Assembly (NCBI GenBank): GCA_030532305.1
Contig: JAUNLJ010000012.1
Span: 1-48,807, forward strand
Direction: 5' to 3'
DNA: 48,807 nt
Source: Tissierellia bacterium
GTDB taxonomy: Bacteria > Bacillota > Clostridia > Tissierellales > Peptoniphilaceae
In this document: piece after piece, positions 48,734 to 48,807 of the stretch
How positions within the stretch are numbered: position 1 is the stretch's first letter
Layout: the number at the start of each line of letters is the position of its first letter
Translations under genes and position numbers: made by a program
The notes under the pieces: generated by a model
Seen by the model: the letters and a program-made list of their open reading frames with translations, nothing else
What the model was told of the DNA's origin: nothing
Database searches by the model: none

Positions 48734-48807
48734 ACCTAACTGGTCGAAGCGTAGCGAGACCTTAGTAGGTCTGGTGCAACCATTTCCCCAAGAAGCCGAC
48801 TGTAAGG

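Noticed and set aside
48689..48807. tmRNA 3' end
   Set aside because: The discriminator is G and the acceptor lacks the G:U-containing alanine-type end that tmRNA requires.

Overview
The window looks like ordinary chromosome from an anaerobic Gram-positive (Firmicutes-type) bacterium, most like the Tissierellia/Peptoniphilaceae. The basis is gene content: a clostridial-order rnfCDGEAB operon, a T-box in front of tyrS, an EndoA-type MazF, a SipW-type signal peptidase with its own substrates, the DUF951/MscS pair, and the radical SAM - DUF2344 - RNase G cassette. No phage, IS element, CRISPR array or rRNA was seen. The assignment is inference; no 16S is present.

Layout, left to right. (1) 119-2275 (-): DUF951, an MscS channel and a membrane-anchored protein of unknown function; pgeF runs divergently. 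(2) 3150-5993 (-): a large secreted leucine-rich-repeat protein whose C-terminus is four 62-residue copper-amine-oxidase-N-like repeats. (3) 6212-9755 (+): a signalling operon of a 7TM pseudokinase-like receptor, a sensor kinase broken by a one-base frameshift, and a LuxR-type response regulator. (4) 9797-12660: a DUF1624/HGSNAT-like membrane protein and a uroporphyrinogen-decarboxylase-family protein, divergent from a LysR regulator. (5) 12768-18089 (-): tRNA-Ala, then an operon for secondary cell-wall polymer (GT4, csaB, tagA) ending in transketolase. (6) 18235-21301: a monocistronic MazF toxin without visible antitoxin, a fused AcpS-NnrD protein, and tyrS behind a compact T-box leader.

(7) 21386-31939 (-): a nearly gapless 10.5 kb unit: NusG domain II protein, Gx transporter, maf, radC, mreC, mreD, PBP2, TIGR03960 radical SAM protein, DUF2344 protein, RNase G. 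It combines cell elongation with RNA and tRNA processing. (8) 32042-34960 (-): znuACB zinc/manganese uptake with symmetric operator-like sites. (9) 35286-40296 (-): rnfCDGEAB, the ferredoxin:NAD+ ion pump. (10) 40680-42546 (-): SipW and two putative SipW substrates sharing the same signal motif. (11) 42843-48081: tRNA-Leu(CAA) (-), polA-coaE-peptide-binding lipoprotein (+), tRNA-Leu(GAG) (+). (12) 48479-48807 (-): a tRNA cluster (Arg, Gly and the 3' half of a third tRNA).

Most of the window is rich in GGCC and uses C-ending codons. The LRR half of the surface protein, mazF, much of the rnf operon and the 3' end of the peptide-binding gene are visibly more AT-rich. The points most worth a second look are the SipW mini-operon with its shared motif, the apparently translational compact T-box, the frameshifted kinase beside its pseudokinase partner, the AcpS-NnrD fusion, the orphan MazF with a near-consensus promoter, and the tRNA 3' half at the right edge, which may be an exon behind an intron.
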